DNA of 64,000 nt from Salinicola salarius (GCF_002179555.1 NZ_NHOU01000012.1:36456-100455), one strand, 5' to 3'. Shown: positions 10,672 through 21,839, counted from the first letter of the stretch. Notes: a model not told the origin generated them from the sequence alone. Numbers and translations: made by a program.

Positions 10672-10697
10672 TCGTGCGCCGAGCCATCGGCGCACGA
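10672..10697. terminator. Weak hairpin after the acyltransferase gene
   Basis: TCGTGCGCCGA (10672-10682) pairs with TCGGCGCACGA (10687-10697) with loop GCCA. Only CCTTTCC follows, so termination would be weak or factor-dependent. Confidence 0.4.
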
Positions 10698-10777
10698 GCA
10701 CCTTTCCGGTATACTGTGCCGCCGCATGCGCCCTGTCGGAATCCTTTCGGCGTCCGGCGCAAGCCGTTTCCCGTAGC

Positions 10778-13201
10778 ATGAGGTCTCTCTTGAGCGAACT
10801 TCTCGTCCCATGGTGGGCCCAGCAATTGACGCTTTGTGGTTGGCCCCTTGTCAGCGATCCTCGACTGGCACTCAGCGCCGACCAAGCGTTCGAGCGCCTC
10901 ATGTTGCTCGGGATCGATAGTCGGGACGAGTTTGCGTGGCGACTCTGGGAGAACGCTTCCGACACAGGCGAGCCTCCAATCGCACGGCTGGCCGCTCTGG
11001 AGTTGCTGGCGCTGGGAAGTACCGTCGGCTGGACCCATCCTCGAACGGATGAGGCCTGGCTGCTTGCCCTGGCACGCGACATCGTGACCGACATGCCGAC
11101 GCTCAAGACCTGGGTGCAGGCGCTGGCGAATCTGGGCGATCCGGCGCTGGATCTGGCGGGGCAGGCACTGTTGGCCCGGGAACGGCAACAGCGAGGCGTT
11201 TCCTGGCGTGAGGTTCGGCACAGTCTGAAATCGATCGATATGCCGGCTCCGCTTTGGCCCGCAGATCTCTGGCGAGCCAGGGCCGCTATCGCGCCGGTTC
11301 TTGCCTGGCCAATCCAGCCTTCTCCGGAAGAACAGCGGCAGCAGCAGGCGCTGTTACGCGAGCAGGGCGAGGTCCGTGGTCCGGATGAGCTCAAGTCGCT
11401 GTTGTTCTGGCTCGCTGGCCAAGGGCACCGCTACGGCTGGGAGATGGACGCGGTTCGACTCGCGCGCCAAGGGGCTGAAGCTCGCGTCGAGTGGTTGGCC
11501 GGGTTGAACGATCAGCAGGACTACGGCCGGGTGCTGCTGCAGTTCCTGGTCGAAGAGGAGCCGCTGGATTGGGCTGCGTGGGACTGGCTGCGGCTCGTCG
11601 ACCAGGCTTACCTCGGCTGCTGCGCTGGCTGGCTTTCTGTCTCGGAGGCGGAGGTGCTCGCGGCCCATGCCATCGATCTCATGCAGCAGCGCTATGCCGA
11701 TTGGGAAGCGGTGGCACGTGCCTATCAGCGAGGGCGTAGCCTGTTCGAAGGCCGGGACCTGCGAGAGACGTTCGACAGCGACTGGGGCGGTCTGCTCGTC
11801 GCCAGCCGAAGCCCGTGGGAAACGCCACTTTCCCTGATTCTGGGAGAGGAGCAGCGCCAGATGGCGCGGACGTTCATCCAGCAGCAGCGTGGAGAAGCCG
11901 ACAGTTGGGTGCTGGCCATTGCGGCGGTACGGGACCCGGATCTGATCCATCGTCGCCATCTCGAAGAGCCGCTGGGGCAGGCTCGGACTGAGGATGCCGA
12001 ACGCTACCTCGAAGAAGTTCTCGGCCTGCGTCGGGAGGAGGGCACCGCTGGGCTGGCGAGGTTCTGGATGCCTGCGCAGGCGCATCATCTCAATCAGCTG
12101 GCGGCGGATTCTCGCCATCACGTCGGTCGAAAATCGTCGCGGGAGGCATCGCGGCGACTGGCCGCCTGTGCCGATCATGCAGCGACGATCGCCATGGCGG
12201 AAAAGTACGCGTTCTATCTGGTGATGGCCGCCGATAGCGGCCGCTATCCATCTTTCGAAATCAAGGCGCTGGCCCAGTCGCTATGTGACGTGCTGAGTCG
12301 CTTTTACAGCGACCCCTTGCGCATGCTCTCGGCCTGGCATGCCTGGGAAATCGTCTTGAGTCAGGATGAAGCGCCGGAAGAAGTCTCGCTGGCGGATGAT
12401 ATTGCCTGGCATCGGCAGGATCCGGGGTCGCCGTTTCATTGGCTGACAACGTCGCGGTCTCTGACCTGGCTCGAGCCAGGCGTGCGGCCGACATTGACGC
12501 GCTTCACGGCGATATCGCTGGCTGGGCCGCTCAATGAAGCGCTGTGGCAGGCACCGCAGCCTCTGGCGCCGCAGGATCGGCAGGCATTGGGGGAGTGGGT
12601 AGAGCATCAGTATGCCTTGCAGGGGGCTGCCGGGCTCATCGACTTCCTGGATTTTCTGGTCGAAGCGGGTGACCGTCAGGATTACCAGATCAACTATGCG
12701 CCCTATACGCTCAATCGCGCTCGGCTCGAGGCGGAAATCGCGATTCTCGAGTCAGGTGAGTGTGCGGACGAGGAGCGCGTCCATCTATTGCGCCTGAAAC
12801 ACGTGCGGGACAATGCCTGCCGCTGCAACGATCAGGACATGACAGCCTGGGATATCGCGCAACTGGTGGATCTTGCCTTGGCCGGTCGGCAGCTCGATTG
12901 GCTCGACGAGGATCGGCTTTCCCACTATCTCGACGCCGCGATGCGCCTGGCTGGGCGGCATTACAGCAGTTGGCACGATTACGCCGAAGGGTTGTACAGC
13001 GGTTTCGGATTCTTCATGGACGACACGCCCGAGCGAGAGGCCTTTCTGATGCGCTTTCGGGAGGCTCTCAATGCCTGGCTGGAAGCAAGGCCGCTATTGG
13101 CCGGCGCCTGGGCGAGCCTCGATTTTCCCGGTAGCGCCATGACTCACTGGACATCGCTCCATGTCGATATCCTGCCGGGCGAGGCGCATCATCTGCATTG
13201 A
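10778..13201 (+). CDS. Multi-repeat DUF1266-like protein (YbeU/YbeR-related), function unknown
   Basis: This 807-residue protein is soluble-looking: no signal peptide, no membrane helix, rich in Leu, Ala, Trp, Glu and Arg. The clearest repeats are near residues 265-335 (WDWLRLVDQAYLGCCAGWLS, then YADWEAVARAYQRGRSLFEG) and 688-770 (WDIAQLVDLALAGRQLDWLD, then SSWHDYAEGLYSGFGFFMDD). Both fit the DUF1266 pattern: W-D/R...A...G-W-L...EA, then a W followed by a Y..G motif. The first 125 residues (LLGIDSRDEFAWRLWENA, then TLKTWVQALANLGD) look like a further copy. E. coli YbeU/YbeR have one such domain in ~235 residues. The ATG at 10778 lacks a ribosome site; an in-frame TTG at 10790 has GAGG seven bases upstream. 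No operon partner is evident. Confidence 0.6.
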   Translation: MRSLLSELLVPWWAQQLTLCGWPLVSDPRLALSADQAFERLMLLGIDSRDEFAWRLWENASDTGEPPIARLAALELLALGSTVGWTHPRTDEAWLLALARDIVTDMPTLKTWVQALANLGDPALDLAGQALLARERQQRGVSWREVRHSLKSIDMPAPLWPADLWRARAAIAPVLAWPIQPSPEEQRQQQALLREQGEVRGPDELKSLLFWLAGQGHRYGWEMDAVRLARQGAEARVEWLAGLNDQQDYGRVLLQFLVEEEPLDWAAWDWLRLVDQAYLGCCAGWLSVSEAEVLAAHAIDLMQQRYADWEAVARAYQRGRSLFEGRDLRETFDSDWGGLLVASRSPWETPLSLILGEEQRQMARTFIQQQRGEADSWVLAIAAVRDPDLIHRRHLEEPLGQARTEDAERYLEEVLGLRREEGTAGLARFWMPAQAHHLNQLAADSRHHVGRKSSREASRRLAACADHAATIAMAEKYAFYLVMAADSGRYPSFEIKALAQSLCDVLSRFYSDPLRMLSAWHAWEIVLSQDEAPEEVSLADDIAWHRQDPGSPFHWLTTSRSLTWLEPGVRPTLTRFTAISLAGPLNEALWQAPQPLAPQDRQALGEWVEHQYALQGAAGLIDFLDFLVEAGDRQDYQINYAPYTLNRARLEAEIAILESGECADEERVHLLRLKHVRDNACRCNDQDMTAWDIAQLVDLALAGRQLDWLDEDRLSHYLDAAMRLAGRHYSSWHDYAEGLYSGFGFFMDDTPEREAFLMRFREALNAWLEARPLLAGAWASLDFPGSAMTHWTSLHVDILPGEAHHLH

Positions 13202-13342
13202 CGTTATTCGTTGATCCTGAAGACTCGCCAAAGCGTTTTCAATGACATATGATCTCCGTTGTGCTACGCCCACTGGAAAGAGGGCGTGGCTTTATTCTGT
13301 CCGATTGATCGATGATTCGAGCCGAATACAGGCCGTTTTGGC

Positions 13343-13369
13343 GGTGACACCTCGTCGAGGTGTGTCACC
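13343..13369. repeat. Inverted repeat (hairpin 1) upstream of the mepS-like gene
   Basis: GGTGACACCTCG and CGAGGTGTGTCACC face each other with one bulged base. No T-run follows, so it is more likely a leader or operator structure than a terminator. Confidence 0.5.
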
Positions 13370-13387
13370 ACCACAGCGACTCCATTT

Positions 13388-13417
13388 CGCCGGACGACTC
13401 CTCACGAGTCGTCGGCG
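13388..13417. repeat. Inverted repeat (hairpin 2) upstream of the mepS-like gene
   Basis: CGCCGGACGACTC and GAGTCGTCGGCG pair across the loop CTCAC with one unpaired base. It lies 40 bases before the ATG of the next gene. Confidence 0.5.
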
Positions 13418-13456
13418 GTGCCCGTGACGGCTCACAGGCGAACGAGGTCGCGCTGA

Positions 13457-14074
13457 ATGCTAAGACGCACAGCCATGGGGCTGGCACTGGCACTGGTGAT
13501 GGTCATGTCCGGTTGCTCCGCTCCTGTAAAACAACAACAGGTCAACGCGCAGTATTCACTTCCCGTGGTCAAATCCCCGACTGTTGCTACCAGCGAAAAC
13601 CGGAGTGTGCCACCTGCGCCTCAGACAATCCGGGACTTTCGGCCGCAGAATGTCTCTCCGGCAGTAATTCGCAAGGCGCTGCTGGACGAACACGAGCGTT
13701 GGGTGGGAACGCCTTACGTGCTCGGTGGGACGACGCGCAACGGTATCGATTGCTCCGCACTGATGCAGCACGTGTTTGGGGAAGCCTTCGCTCTCGAGCT
13801 GCCGCGCACGACGGAAGAGCAGGTGCTGGAAGGGAGTCGAGTGGCAGAGAATAGCCTAAAGGCGGGGGATCTGGTCTTCTTCCGGCCGCCAGGGCCTTAC
13901 AACCATGTTGGCGTTTACGTGGGTGATGGCTACTTCCTTCATGCGTCGTCATCCCAGGGCGTGAAGCTGTCTCGTCTCGATAACGTCTACTGGAAGCGCT
14001 ACTACTGGCAGGCGCGGCGCCCTGTCGAGCGCACACAACTGGCCCAGCGGGTGATGCTGGCCAGCGAAGGTTGA
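13457..14074 (+). CDS. mepS: NlpC/P60 family lipoprotein, MepS (Spr)-like murein endopeptidase
   Basis: This 205-residue outer-membrane lipoprotein is predicted to hydrolyse peptide crosslinks in peptidoglycan. The lipobox MSGC places the lipidated Cys at residue 20. A Pro/Gln-rich tether runs to about residue 65, followed by the NlpC/P60 domain with catalytic Cys99 (NGIDCSALMQ), His150 (YNHVGVYVGD) and a third polar residue at His162 (FLHASSSQGV). AGG lies nine bases before the ATG. It ends at a bidirectional terminator shared with slyD. E. coli MepS is shorter (188 residues) but has the same architecture. Family assignment is firm; orthology to MepS rather than another NlpC lipoprotein is likely. 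Confidence 0.85.
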   Translation: MLRRTAMGLALALVMVMSGCSAPVKQQQVNAQYSLPVVKSPTVATSENRSVPPAPQTIRDFRPQNVSPAVIRKALLDEHERWVGTPYVLGGTTRNGIDCSALMQHVFGEAFALELPRTTEEQVLEGSRVAENSLKAGDLVFFRPPGPYNHVGVYVGDGYFLHASSSQGVKLSRLDNVYWKRYYWQARRPVERTQLAQRVMLASEG

Positions 14075-14121
14075 GATCGGTCGTGAGTGTCGTCGTCTCG
14101 ACCGAGCAGTAAGCGGACATC

Positions 14122-14149
14122 AAAAGGGCAGCCATGAGGCTGCCCTTTT
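14122..14149. terminator. Bidirectional terminator between mepS and slyD
   Basis: AAAAGGGCAGCC (14122-14133) pairs with GGCTGCCCTTTT (14138-14149); loop ATGA. A/T arms on both sides serve the converging genes. Confidence 0.88.
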
Positions 14150-14201
14150 ACTTGATGGCGATGACACCGATAACGGATCCCGGCGAGGGGCTCCGACACG
14201 A

Positions 14202-14684
14202 TCAGTGCTGGTGACCACCTTCGCCATGGACGTGTCCATGGGACACTTCTTCTTCGGTCGCTTCGCGAACTTCGGTGATCTCGACGTCGAAGTTCAGCTT
14301 CTCGCCAGCCAGCGGATGGTTGCCATCGACCGTTACGGTATCGCCTTCTACCTTGGTGACGGTGACCATCAACGGACCTTCCTGAGTCTGCGCCTGAAAC
14401 TGCATGCCGGGCTCGACGTTATCGACACCCTGGAAGGCATCGCGCGGAACTTCCTGAACCAGTGCCGGCTGGACTTCACCGTAACCTTCGCTCGGTGCGA
14501 CGGCGACCTGAAGCTTATCACCGCTACCGTGACCCTCGAGCTCTTTCTCGAGGCCCGGAATGATGTTGCCCGCACCGTGCAGGTAGGTCAGCGGCTCCCG
14601 ACCTTCGGAACTGTCCAGCACCTCTCCCGCATCATTGGTCAGTTTATAGTGGAACGCGACCACGGAGTTCTGGGCAATCTGCAT
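14202..14684 (-). CDS. slyD: FKBP-type peptidyl-prolyl isomerase SlyD
   Basis: A 160-residue cytoplasmic prolyl isomerase/chaperone. The FKBP core begins VVAFHYKLTNDAGEVLDSS. The flap (IF) domain insert follows APSEGYGEV, and the sequence returns with DGNHPLAGEKLNF, as in SlyD. The C-terminus HGHVHGEGGHQH is a short histidine-rich metal-binding tail, much shorter than the 50-residue tail of E. coli SlyD, which supplies nickel to hydrogenases. The ATG at 14684 has AAAGG seven bases upstream and is preferred to the in-frame ATG at 14708. Confidence 0.93.
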   Translation of the reverse strand: MQIAQNSVVAFHYKLTNDAGEVLDSSEGREPLTYLHGAGNIIPGLEKELEGHGSGDKLQVAVAPSEGYGEVQPALVQEVPRDAFQGVDNVEPGMQFQAQTQEGPLMVTVTKVEGDTVTVDGNHPLAGEKLNFDVEITEVREATEEEVSHGHVHGEGGHQH

Positions 14685-14889
14685 CTCGAAACCTTTGCGT
14701 TTGTGCATGTCTGTCCCATCCTAACGTGCCACGGCCTTTCTGTCAGGTCGCAATGACGTTGGATATTGGTCTAGCCGGCTCGATGCAGCCCACGGGACGG
14801 CCTCCATAGCAGTTGCGCCGCTTCATGGGTGTGGTTACCCTGATTCGAGGATAAACTACCGTGATTCTGCGGTTGAGGAGAAGTTCGTC

Positions 14890-15177
14890 ATGACCGTTTT
14901 CGTCGTTTGGCTCATTGCCTTCGCCGTTCTGATTTTTTTGTTGCTCAAGGCTTGGGATGGCGCGCTCGGAGCGGCGGTCAAGCGCCGGCTGCCGGCACAA
15001 CTACAGGGAGATCCCGCCCAGGATCGCTGGGTGATGGCGATCGCCTTGGCCGTGCTCGGAGCGACCTTCATCGTGAAACCCGTTTCCATGCTCTTGACGC
15101 TGATCCTGCTGGCGATCGTGCTCTGGGTAGGCAAGCGCGTCGTCTGCTGGGGTATGCGTAAAGCCAGGTTGCACTGA
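14890..15177 (+). CDS. Small inner-membrane protein, function unknown
   Basis: This 95-residue protein has an N-terminal membrane helix (residues 1-20, VFVVWLIAFAVLIFLLL) and a second hydrophobic hairpin around residues 47-85 (MAIALAVLGATFIVKP, then SMLLTLILLAIVLWVG). Its C-terminus is basic (RKARLH). AGGAGA eight bases before the ATG supports translation. It is divergent from slyD and convergent with the lpxR-like gene. I do not recognise the family. Confidence 0.7.
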   Translation: MTVFVVWLIAFAVLIFLLLKAWDGALGAAVKRRLPAQLQGDPAQDRWVMAIALAVLGATFIVKPVSMLLTLILLAIVLWVGKRVVCWGMRKARLH

Positions 15178-15209
15178 GCGGACCGATGGTCCGTCATTTC
15201 GGTCGGGGC

Positions 15210-15262
15210 CATCAGACGCACGACGGGCGATGCTTGAAGCATCGCCCGTCGTGCGTCTGATG
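15210..15262. repeat. Perfect 26-base inverted repeat between convergent genes
   Basis: Bases 15210-15235 are the exact reverse complement of 15237-15262, with one central G. The arms begin CATCAGACGCACGACGGGCG. It sits between the stop codons of two convergent genes but has no T-run on either side. Confidence 0.9.
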
Positions 15263-15310
15263 CTACCTTTGCGCTCGAGTTGCGTTTGAAGTGACGATCA
15301 CCAGCTAGCT

Positions 15311-16297
15311 TTACAGCCAGGTCGAGAGCGTGATCGAGCCGAACTGATCGCCACTGTCCTGCTCCTCGAATTCGTGAGTGCGCCAGACGGAGCTGTAGGT
15401 CAGCTGCCAGCGGTTCCAGGAGAGCGCCAGGCCGATCTGGGCATCTCCGACCCAGGGGCGTCGGTCGACGGAGTGGCTGTCCTCGAACGTATTGCCGTCG
15501 AGCAGCATGTTGTAGGCCATGAGCCGGCCTTCGACGTTGGCAAAGACGTACCAGTTGAAGCCACTGTCGGCTTCGAAGAAGATCCGGCTGCCTTGGGCGG
15601 GTGCCACGGCCGGAACGCCGAAACTCTTGTTCAGCCCTTGGCCCAGGCGCAGCCCGAGCCCCGTCGCGGCATAGGTATAGAGGTTGCCGGCCGCGAATCC
15701 GACCGAAGGGCCGTATTCGGTTTCCAGCGTGCCCAGTTGACCTTGCTTCCACCAGGCGGTGTTATACGCTACGTTGACGAACGGCTCGTTGTGGAGCTGG
15801 TTGTGCCAGCCTTCGGGCTCGTCGCTACCGATCAAGTGATGAAAATTTTTCTGCACGGTACGACCGCCGGCGCCAGGGCCCACGATACCCACATCGAAAT
15901 AGAGGCCGCTGGTGCGACGCCACCCGACGAGCTGTTCGTCATCGAACAATGAGAGCCCGGCATAGAGAACGCCGGCATAGGGGCGGTCGTCCTCGATCAA
16001 ACGACGCTTGTCGATGTCCTCGGGGGTATAGATCTGTTGCCCGAAACGATAAGCGGCACCATCGAGCGAGTTTGCACTCCAGCCGGGCAGGGCATCGGCA
16101 AGGGCGCGAGTCCAGTGGTCCCGGTCGGGCTTGAAAGACCAGTCGATCTCCAGTCCGTTGGTGTAGTGGCCGTCTTCACCGCTGGCAAAAATATCGTTTT
16201 CCGATTTCAGTGTCAGGATGCCATCAGCCCAAACCGAGCCGGATATTCCAGCCAAGGCGATGGCGGAGCCGGTTCTTGCCCACGTTAGTCCCTTCAT
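15311..16297 (-). CDS. lpxR: LpxR-like lipid A deacylase (DUF2219 family), outer membrane
   Basis: A 328-residue protein with a signal peptide (residues 1-24, ending SGSVWA-DG) and alternating beta-strand character to a terminal aromatic/Leu strand (TLSTWL), as in outer-membrane barrels. ENDIF (Asn34-Asp35 of the precursor) followed by HYTNG and, later, DDRPYAGVLYAGLS are the hallmarks of LpxR, which removes the 3'-acyloxyacyl chain of lipid A using calcium. The conserved N-D pair corresponds to the catalytic site region in Salmonella LpxR. The ATG at 16297 starts the signal peptide; the frame stays open to 16342. Whether it acts on lipid A in this organism is inferred from family only. Confidence 0.85.
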   Translation of the reverse strand: MKGLTWARTGSAIALAGISGSVWADGILTLKSENDIFASGEDGHYTNGLEIDWSFKPDRDHWTRALADALPGWSANSLDGAAYRFGQQIYTPEDIDKRRLIEDDRPYAGVLYAGLSLFDDEQLVGWRRTSGLYFDVGIVGPGAGGRTVQKNFHHLIGSDEPEGWHNQLHNEPFVNVAYNTAWWKQGQLGTLETEYGPSVGFAAGNLYTYAATGLGLRLGQGLNKSFGVPAVAPAQGSRIFFEADSGFNWYVFANVEGRLMAYNMLLDGNTFEDSHSVDRRPWVGDAQIGLALSWNRWQLTYSSVWRTHEFEEQDSGDQFGSITLSTWL

Positions 16298-16393
16298 GAA
16301 TCGTATTATTCCCTTGAACGAATGGTGTGCTCTACACAACATACAACAGCGAAGGTAAAGCGTCGATAACCTTTGGAATTAATATCACGCTAA

Positions 16394-16421
16394 CGAAAAA
16401 CGGCGCCCTGAGGGCGCCGTT
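16394..16421 (-). terminator. Rho-independent terminator of the slyB-like gene
   Basis: Read leftward, AACGGCGCCCT pairs with AGGGCGCCGTT and runs into TTTTTCG. It lies about 85 bases after the stop codon at 16505. Confidence 0.88.
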
Positions 16422-16504
16422 GACGTCTATTGACTATAGACAGGCTTTCTACATTGGACGCGGTTTTCTGCCGTCCTGGTTGCCTTGATCCTTCGTTGCC
16501 TGGA

Positions 16505-16972
16505 TCAATAAGGGGCCACGCTCACGCTCGAGCCGCTGGCAACCAGCTTGACGCGCTGACCCACCTGCCAGTTGCGGTCGGCCTTCTGGACGACCACGAC
16601 GTTCTGACCGCTGTCCTGACGAATTTCGAGCTCGTAACCGTCGACACGGTCCGTTGCCTGCTGAATCTTGCTTCCGGCGACGGTGCCGCCGATGGCGCCC
16701 GCGGCGGTCGCGATGGTGCGTCCTGAGCCGCCACCGACCTGGTTACCCAGCAGGCCGCCAATCACGGCGCCACCGAGGCTGCCGAGAACGCTCTCGCCGT
16801 TGCCGCCTTGGATCTGTACCGGGCGAACCGACTGAATGGTGCCGTAGCTGACGGTCTGTGCGGTACCTGCCTGATCGCCGCGATAGACGTCGCCTGAATA
16901 GGTCGAGTTGTTGGTGCAGCCAGCCAGGGCCAGCAGGCTCATGACCAGCGCGGGGGCGATAAGTCGTTTCAT
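16505..16972 (-). CDS. slyB: Glycine-zipper 2TM outer-membrane lipoprotein, SlyB/PcpY-like
   Basis: A 155-residue lipoprotein. The signal peptide MKRLIAPALVMSLLALAGC places the lipidated Cys at residue 19. A glycine-zipper hairpin spans about residues 62-105 (VLGSLGGAVIGGLLGNQVGG, then AAGAIGGTVAGSKIQQ). The C-terminal part (DGYELEIRQDSGQNVVVVQK) resembles the SlyB tail. E. coli SlyB is induced by PhoPQ and forms assemblies around outer-membrane proteins; I see no PhoP box here. Monocistronic, with its own terminator. Confidence 0.88.
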   Translation of the reverse strand: MKRLIAPALVMSLLALAGCTNNSTYSGDVYRGDQAGTAQTVSYGTIQSVRPVQIQGGNGESVLGSLGGAVIGGLLGNQVGGGSGRTIATAAGAIGGTVAGSKIQQATDRVDGYELEIRQDSGQNVVVVQKADRNWQVGQRVKLVASGSSVSVAPY

Positions 16973-17127
16973 GATCCATTCTCCTTAACATCCAGATTTG
17001 GCTTCGTGCCGGGTACACTGAATCAGTACATTAAAACAGTGTTCTAAAACGAGTCCAGTGCAGAATATCCTTAGCTACGGCACCAACCATGCCTACATGG
17101 AGTGTAGACATCGCTGCCACTGGCCCG

Positions 17128-18309
17128 CTAATCCTGATCATCCTCCTCGGGTACGCTCAGGGTGCCGCTATTGATGAGAGTGGCAAGCAGGGGCTCGCTA
17201 TTCGGAAACTCAAGTACCCTCGCATCGAGACGGGAATTGGCCGACAGATACTGTGCCAGCTCGAGATCGCAGACAATGGCGTCTCCATCGGCGAACAGCG
17301 TGGCCCGGGCGTCATCCAGCCGGCGCCAGGCAAAGCGCGAGCCGAGGCTATGGGTCAGCTCGCTACCGCTCTCCAGAGCGCTGCGCAGCTCGCTCGGTTC
17401 TGCCGGGGATTCGGGCGGGATCAACTGATCCAGGTACTTGGGCTGGGTCATGGCGCGACCGAACCATTGCGCCATCTGTTCCGGCCTGTCGATGGCATCC
17501 AGCAGCAAGGCGCGGACACGGGCGATCGCCTGATCGTCCAGTTCGCCGATAGCGGCTGGCGGCTGCAGATCGGCGTCGCCATAGCGCTGGCTGTCACCGA
17601 GCTGCTCGCCGATATAGTCGGCAAACGAGGTCACGACCTCATCGGTGGAGGGCGCCCGGAAGCCGATCGAGAAGGTCAGGCAGTCGTCGGAGTCGCTGAT
17701 GCCATGGTGCGCGACGCCGGGGGGCAGATAGAGCATGTCGCCGGGTTCCAGCACCCAGTCCTGGCCGGCTTCGACCATGAAATCTTCCAGAATCCGCAGA
17801 TCGATCCCGGGAAGCAGCCTGGCGTCGTCACCGGGCGTGCCGCCCAGTTGCCAGCGACGCCGGCCGCTTGCCTGCAACAGGAAAACATCGTACTGATCGA
17901 CGTGCGCGCCCACGCTGCCGCCAGGCGGAGCGTAGCTGACCATGACGTCATCGAGACGCCAACTCGGTATGAAATCGAACGCTTCCAGCAGCTCGGCGAC
18001 TTCGGGAACGTAGTGATCCACGGCCTGCACCAGCAGCGACCAGCCGCTGACCGGCAGGCGCGAGAAAGTCTCCTCGTCGAACGGGCCATGGCTGACCTGC
18101 CACGCCTTGTCGGGGCCATGCTCCTCGACCAGCCTGGCTTCGATGCCTTCCTCGCAGGCCAGGCCCGCCAGATCGTCCGGCTCCAGTGGCGAGACGAAGC
18201 CGGGCAGTGCGCCGCGGATCAGCAGCGGCGATTTCTGCCAGTGCTGGCTGAGAAACTGGGCGGGCGTGAGGCCGCCGAGCAGGGTGCGGGGCGAGTTGGC
18301 CGACGTCAT
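17128..18309 (-). CDS. roxA: Ribosomal protein uL16 3-hydroxylase RoxA (YcfD), JmjC/cupin oxygenase
   Basis: A 393-residue 2-oxoglutarate/Fe(II) oxygenase that hydroxylates an arginine of ribosomal protein uL16. The iron triad is visible: His136-x-Asp138 (GAHVDQYDVFLLQ) and His201 (LPPGVAHHG). GRRRWQLG and DMLYLPPG flank the double-stranded beta-helix fold, and a winged-helix-like C-terminal region follows. The gene begins 30 bases after purB, probably in one transcript. In E. coli phoPQ lies between purB and roxA; here it is absent. Confidence 0.93.
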   Translation of the reverse strand: MTSANSPRTLLGGLTPAQFLSQHWQKSPLLIRGALPGFVSPLEPDDLAGLACEEGIEARLVEEHGPDKAWQVSHGPFDEETFSRLPVSGWSLLVQAVDHYVPEVAELLEAFDFIPSWRLDDVMVSYAPPGGSVGAHVDQYDVFLLQASGRRRWQLGGTPGDDARLLPGIDLRILEDFMVEAGQDWVLEPGDMLYLPPGVAHHGISDSDDCLTFSIGFRAPSTDEVVTSFADYIGEQLGDSQRYGDADLQPPAAIGELDDQAIARVRALLLDAIDRPEQMAQWFGRAMTQPKYLDQLIPPESPAEPSELRSALESGSELTHSLGSRFAWRRLDDARATLFADGDAIVCDLELAQYLSANSRLDARVLEFPNSEPLLATLINSGTLSVPEEDDQD

Positions 18310-18339
18310 ATCGATCTCCAGTTGGGTATCGTTGAGGGC

Positions 18340-20412
<2,073 letters not shown>

Positions 20413-20416
<4 letters not shown>

Positions 20417-21654
20417 GCCGAACGCTGGCTCCCCGTCGTTGCGGTAAGGTGGGTGTCGGGCCGCGCTGCGCCGGTCAATTCGGCGACGGCCGCCGTATCG
20501 GCGGTCTCGGTGGCGCGGATGACAGCGCCACCGAGACACACGTCGCCATCGTAGAGCACCAGCGATTGGCCGGGCGTGACCGCCCGCTGAGGCTCATCGA
20601 AGCGAACCTCGATCTCGCCATCGGCCAGCAGTGTCACCTCGCAGGCGACGTCCTGCTGGCGATAGCGGGTCTTTGCACTGAGACGCGACTTCGCCGGCGG
20701 TTCGCCCGCCACCCAGGCTGCCGGCTCGCAGTACACGACATCGCTGTAAAGCAGCGGATGTTCGCCCTGGACGACGATCAGGACGTTGCGCTCGAGATCC
20801 TTGGCGGCGACGAACCACGGTTCTTCACTGTGATCCTTGAGACCGCCGATACCCAGGCCGCGTCGCTGCCCCAGGGTGTAGTACATCAGCCCCATGTGCT
20901 CGCCGACCAGATCGCCTTCCGGCGTCTCGATGAGGCCGGGCTGGGCGGGCAGGTACTGCTTGAGGAAGTCGCTGAAGCGGCGTTCACCGATGAAGCAGAT
21001 GCCGGTGGAATCCTTCTTGCGCGCCGTGGCCAGGCCGTGACGTTCGGCCAGCGCCCTGACCTCGGGCTTTTCCAGTTCGCCTACGGGGAACAGCGTGCGT
21101 GCGATGGCATCGCCGGGAACGGCATGCAGGAAATAGCTCTGGTCCTTGTTGCCATCGAGACCCTTGAGCAGTTGCGCCCGGCCGTCGGCATCGTCGGCAC
21201 CTCGGCGAACGTAGTGGCCGGTGGCGATCAGATCCGCGCCGAGCATCTCGGCGTAGTCGAGGAAGACCTTGAACTTGATCTCTCGGTTGCAAAGGATGTC
21301 CGGATTCGGCGTGCGGCCTGCCTGATACTCCGCCAGGAAGTGTTCGAAGACGTTGTCCCAGTACTCGGCGGCGAAATTGGCCGTGTGCAGCTTGATGCCG
21401 AGCGTATCGCTGACCGCCTGGGCATCGGCCAGATCCGCCATCGCCGTGCAGTACTCGGTGCCATCGTCCTCGTCCCAGTTCTTCATGAACAGGCCCTCGA
21501 CGCGATAGCCCTGCTGGATCAACAGCAGTGCGGTCACGGAGGAATCGACGCCCCCCGACATGCCGACAATGACCTTCTTGGCCTTCTCGCGGGACGGCAA
21601 GGCGCCTGCGTTGGGTGAGCGCACGCTATCGCTGGGCAAGCTGTCAGTGGTCAT
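20413..21654 (-). CDS. mnmA: tRNA-specific 2-thiouridylase MnmA (TrmU)
   Basis: MnmA adds the 2-thio group to wobble uridine 34 of tRNA-Lys, -Glu and -Gln. The PP-loop SGGVDSS is at residues 33-39 of 413; the catalytic cysteines are in [12 protein letters not shown] and [27 protein letters not shown] and TGHYVRR are further family blocks. There is an N-terminal extension of about 25 residues before [10 protein letters not shown] relative to E. coli; in-frame start alternatives within it are not obvious. Followed directly by hflD (ATGA overlap). The window also encodes multiple tRNA-Glu(UUC) substrates. Confidence 0.96.
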
Positions 21655-21839
21655 GGCGATTCCCGAGGACAGGTGAGGGCGGGCGATGACATCGGATTCG
21701 TCGACGGCTGGGCGCGACGACGAAACGGGCGCCGCCCTGAATAAATGACCCGGGATTATAGCCGAAAGCGGGGCTGGGCATCGAGCCCGACGGGATTCCC
21801 CGTCAGGCGAGCTGCCGTCACCCGAACACGAGGCCGGTC

